From Aptenodytes patagonicus (lineage: Eukaryota > Chordata > Aves > Sphenisciformes > Spheniscidae): DNA of 64,000 nt. Numbering within the stretch: position 1 is the stretch's first letter; the number at the start of each line of letters is the position of its first letter. The notes under the pieces are model-generated. The model saw only the letters and a program-made list of their open reading frames with translations, was not told where the DNA came from and did not search any database. The position numbers and the translations under genes were made by a program. Shown one piece after another: positions 61,201 through 64,000 of this stretch. The stretch covers positions 38,988,854 to 39,052,853 of the forward strand of contig NC_134953.1 in the NCBI RefSeq assembly GCF_965638725.1, in the 5' to 3' direction.

Positions 61201-63484
61201 CATCAGTGTCCTTCCCCCAACATCAGTGTCCAGCAAAACGATACGATTTGTGTGGTACCGTAAACTGTCCTTGCTGTGTGAATAGCGCATTGTATGCTCA
61301 GAATCTTTTTGCATGACTGAATGCAGCACCTGTTTCTGGTTAAATAGGATGGATGTGGAGCAAGCCAGACGTTCCTCCAGAGGCTTCTCCTTGCCTTTAG
61401 TCATCTGGGAGATGGAATCCAAAACAGAGTTTGCATGAAGGGCTAAGCTTCTGAACCGTAACTTGGCTGTCAGCTGTTCAGAGCGTGTTTAAATATTTGG
61501 CCTTCCAAGAGCTTTGCAGCACAGGTCACGCTGTGAGAAGAGAAAGTCTAATTTCTGAGAGCCTTGCAGCCAGGGACCTTGCATCCTTTGCAGTGAAAAG
61601 CTTGAAGTTCCCAGTGTAGTACCCCTACAGTTTCAGGACTTAACTGCCTCTCCCTAGGCTTGTCAAGTACTGTTGTTGGCAACTTGAAAGGGGTTAGAGG
61701 AATGGGATAGGAAAATCAAAATGCAAATGTTGCCTCAGTGTATGGAAATGTGACTGGAAACCAGAGTTTCTCTGTAGCCTTCTATCATCCTCTTGGTTTT
61801 AAAAGGGCTTGTATCCTCTGGTGGTATCCGAATTACTTTAAAAGTTTTTTGAAAGTGTAACCCTCGTGGAGGATGTGTCACCAGACGCCCTGTCTGCCTT
61901 TGGTTGCTAAACACCGGGTGAAAGCTCTTCAGAGAAGTTTTTTGAGAGTCCTTTGTACTTCTATGCCACCATCACGTTGTAGGTTTAAAAAAAGCAGGCT
62001 GCACGCAACTGTATAGACGCTGGAGCAGTAAGTGCTTGCGGTGAGAAGTAGATGGCACTGCAGCCTCTGCTTAGAGCAGAGCGCCTCCGGCATGTAGGAC
62101 ATGTACGGAATGAGGAGGCTGTGGGGAACGACAGGACTCACGCCGCACGTGAGCTCATTTATTCCCTCACAGCTGACCAGCACTGGCTGCCACAGCCCAA
62201 TTTACACTGCTTAGATCTTAGACTGTGCTCAGTGAAGTCTTGCGCAGCTCTAAATGACGTCTAGTGAGCTTCAGGCGTAAGGTCAACATCTGTCAGCAGT
62301 TGCTATCTGCTAATACACGTCTCATTTCAGGCACCGCCGTGTAAAGCTGCCAACCCAATCCCACCCGAAGGTAAGTCTCACAACCCACACTGATGTCCCA
62401 GTGCAGAGTGGAGGCTTCCTCAAAGGAATTATCAATAGGAAAATGAGGGTCTTCACTGGTAGCTAGGTATGGCTCTAGCGCTAGGAGAAGCGAAGGACCT
62501 TGTTGGACCTAACTTGTGTCAGTAATGCTGTTTAATTCCTGAATAGCTTCTGTTGTTGCCTTACTTCCTTGTTTGGGTACGTGAGGCGGGTGAGTGAGTG
62601 GTAAGTAGGAGACCTGAGGTGACATAGTTTGCTCCAGAAGAGATTAGATTTATAGCAGGTCCTGAAAGAGCAGCACTGCAGAGGGCTGAAGTGCAGCGAT
62701 AGCAGGAGAACGGTTTTAGTTCCTCCGAAACAGGGGTTTCGTCAGTATCCTCAGTGCAGGCGAGCCAAGGAAGGGAAATACTCCCTACCTGCGCAGAGCA
62801 GAGGCAGAAATCGGTCATGTGTTCGGTGCTTCAGTTGCTGCTTACCCGCTGATCAGAGATCTGTCACTGAACGAGTGTCTGCTGCGAGCTGGTAACGAGC
62901 CTTTTGATGCCTCGGGACACGACTCTGAGAGAACAACGGCTCAGCTATTGCCTTTTCCTTCTGCGCGAGGTGGCGATGGGCACTTCGCACACCAAGTCTG
63001 GACGTTGCTGTAGCAGGGGCAAGCGCGAGCTGATGGCAACGTTGAGAATGCACAGCTGTGTGGCAGAAAGAGGAGCTAGGCTGTCGTTTCCAGTCTCTTA
63101 ATGGGTAATAAACCTGCAAAGAAATCTTCCGTGTGGGAAGTGGAGGTAAAATGACTTTACCTCCCTGAGTCAGCTGAGCCAGAGGGAAGCTGAGCTGGCT
63201 CTGGCTTGCTGTCCTCCCCTGAACCGAGTCACGGGTAGGCTGAGTGAGGGTGACTTCTTCAGGGAAACAAACACACGTAAACAGGGCTACACAAGAACCT
63301 GTTGGGTGCGTGGTGGTGGTGTTGACAGGAGCGGGAGGAAGGCCCTGCGCTGGAGGTGACGCATGCAGTGCCCTATGACTACTTAATAAGTGGGTGGCTA
63401 ACAGAGGACTAACCCCCTCTCTTCCCCCCCCGCCCCCCCCCACCCCGTACAGTTGACAAGTGGTTCTACTACCAGAAGAACTAA
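52295..63484 (+). CDS. PPA1: Inorganic pyrophosphatase 1, cytosolic
   Basis: Eleven exons, 52295-52358, 52544-52608, 55409-55462, 55914-56033, 57996-58082, 58391-58517, 59021-59148, 60668-60753, 60980-61049, 62331-62370 and 63453-63484, join in phase to 290 residues (human 289). The enzyme hydrolyses pyrophosphate to two phosphates in the cytosol, using Mg2+, and so pulls biosynthetic reactions forward. The family signature DNDPIDV is at 118-124, with three metal-binding aspartates. Other hallmarks are the ISPFHDIP segment (about 28-35), KGKLRYV and [11 protein letters not shown] before exon 5, and DEGETDWK in exon 6. The start [12 protein letters not shown] aligns with human MSGFSTEERAAP. 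The frame is open upstream, but conservation begins at this ATG. The exon 9-10 tail is the least conserved part. Lack of an N-terminal targeting peptide favours PPA1 over mitochondrial PPA2. Confidence 0.97.
52609..55408 (+). other. PPA1: PPA1 intron 2
   Basis: This 2.8-kb intron shows no exon, RNA gene or recognisable transposon. Base composition changes here from GC-rich to clearly more AT-rich, which continues through the rest of PPA1. Confidence 0.6.
61067..61226 (+). repeat. Eight identical 20-bp tandem repeats in PPA1 intron 9
   Basis: The unit TGTCCTTCCCCCAACATCAG is repeated eight times without a single difference, starting at 61067, 61087, 61107, 61127, 61147, 61167, 61187 and 61207. 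The array begins 17 bases after the exon 9 donor at 61050. Perfect identity points to recent expansion or homogenisation. Confidence 0.97.
61227..62330 (+). other. PPA1: Remainder of PPA1 intron 9
   Basis: About 1.1 kb of unique intronic sequence between the tandem array and exon 10. No additional exon or RNA gene was recognised. Confidence 0.6.
62371..63452 (+). other. PPA1: PPA1 intron 10
   Basis: About 1.1 kb with no recognisable feature except a poly-C tract at about 63424-63446, just before the last acceptor (gtacag). Confidence 0.6.
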
Positions 63485-63765
63485 GGCCTGAGGATGGGTG
63501 GTGACAGAGCTGTGCCCTTCCCACCGAGGGGTCGCCACGCGCAGGAATAGACCGGGAAAATAGCTTCAGTGTCAACAAGACGACCTTGCCTGCAACTTTG
63601 CCGATTAGAATTACGTATCTAGCAGTGACGTGTCTGCTGCATGAGGTCTTGTGGAGGCTAGAAGACATAATTTATAAAATCAAAACACCCCGCTTGTGCG
63701 TGTCATAAAGTGCTTTGTAAATCGCGACAGAAGATCGCTCACCTGGTACGCGTATGGATGCTATA

Positions 63766-63771
63766 AATAAA
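63766..63771 (+). terminator. PPA1: PPA1 polyadenylation signal
   Basis: AATAAA lies 282 bases after the stop codon at 63482-63484, giving a 3'UTR of about 300 bases. The sequence after about 63790 is GC-rich and shows no gene before the window ends. Confidence 0.75.
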
Positions 63772-64000
63772 AACTACTGAAACTGAACTCTGCGGGGAAC
63801 CTTCTCCTTTCCCTCCCAGTAATGGAGCCCCAGAGCCGAGGGGTGAACAGCGGCCCTTACATGGGTCTGTGCTGGGGCTTGTTAGCGTGCAGGGTTGTTT
63901 CGGGGGGGGATGAGGGGAGGATTTATCCGGTCCCTCGAAGAGGGGACTCTGACTTGGGGCGACCGGACCGGCCGGGGGGCGGCCTCGAACCCGGGTCCTC

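Noticed and set aside
63978-64000. B-box-like sequence on the minus strand at the window end (GGTTCGAGGCC)
   Set aside because: The T-arm does not pair and no A box or acceptor stem can be assembled within the window, so a second tRNA is not supported.

Overview
This is vertebrate nuclear DNA, almost certainly from a bird. It carries five spliced protein genes whose order, PALD1 - EIF4EBP2 - LRRC20 - NPFFR1 - PPA1, is the block known from human chromosome 10q22 and, from memory, chicken chromosome 6. The species cannot be fixed from the sequence. All introns I read are GT-AG, all five reading frames are intact, and the deduced proteins (868, 115, 183, 441 and 290 residues) are close to the lengths I recall for the human orthologues. 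No convincing CR1, SINE, DNA transposon, endogenous retrovirus or CRISPR was seen.

Layout. 1-6.87 kb is gene-free sequence beyond the 3' end of PALD1, with a 485-bp AT-rich block and a (GT/TA) tract. 6.88-29.3 kb is PALD1 (paladin) on the minus strand: 19 coding exons and a predicted non-coding first exon in a CpG island near 29.1 kb. 29.6-33.5 kb has no gene; in mammals NODAL sits here. 33.5-37.2 kb is EIF4EBP2 on the minus strand. A complete tRNA-Glu(UUC) gene at 37.2 kb lies between the start codons of EIF4EBP2 (minus) and LRRC20 (plus), which are only 710 bp apart. LRRC20 (37.8-46.2 kb), NPFFR1 (47.4-51.8 kb) and PPA1 (52.3-63.8 kb) follow head to tail on the plus strand. NPFFR1 has its AATAAA eight bases after its stop codon, and PPA1 starts about 530 bp beyond that stop.

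The genes are not one pathway. PALD1 is a phosphatase-like protein with two CX5R loops, EIF4EBP2 a translation repressor, LRRC20 a small leucine-rich repeat protein, NPFFR1 a peptide GPCR and PPA1 the cytosolic pyrophosphatase. The four GC-rich promoter regions are CpG-island-like. Base composition becomes visibly more AT-rich from about 52.8 kb, inside PPA1.

The most unusual signals are structural: a perfect 98-bp, zero-spacer palindrome in the PPA1 promoter; eight identical 20-bp repeats just behind PPA1 exon 9, each resembling a 3' splice site and keeping the exon frame open; the tRNA gene in a divergent promoter gap; and a long out-of-frame ORF overlapping the EIF4EBP2 start. I found no evidence for a wholly new biological system.
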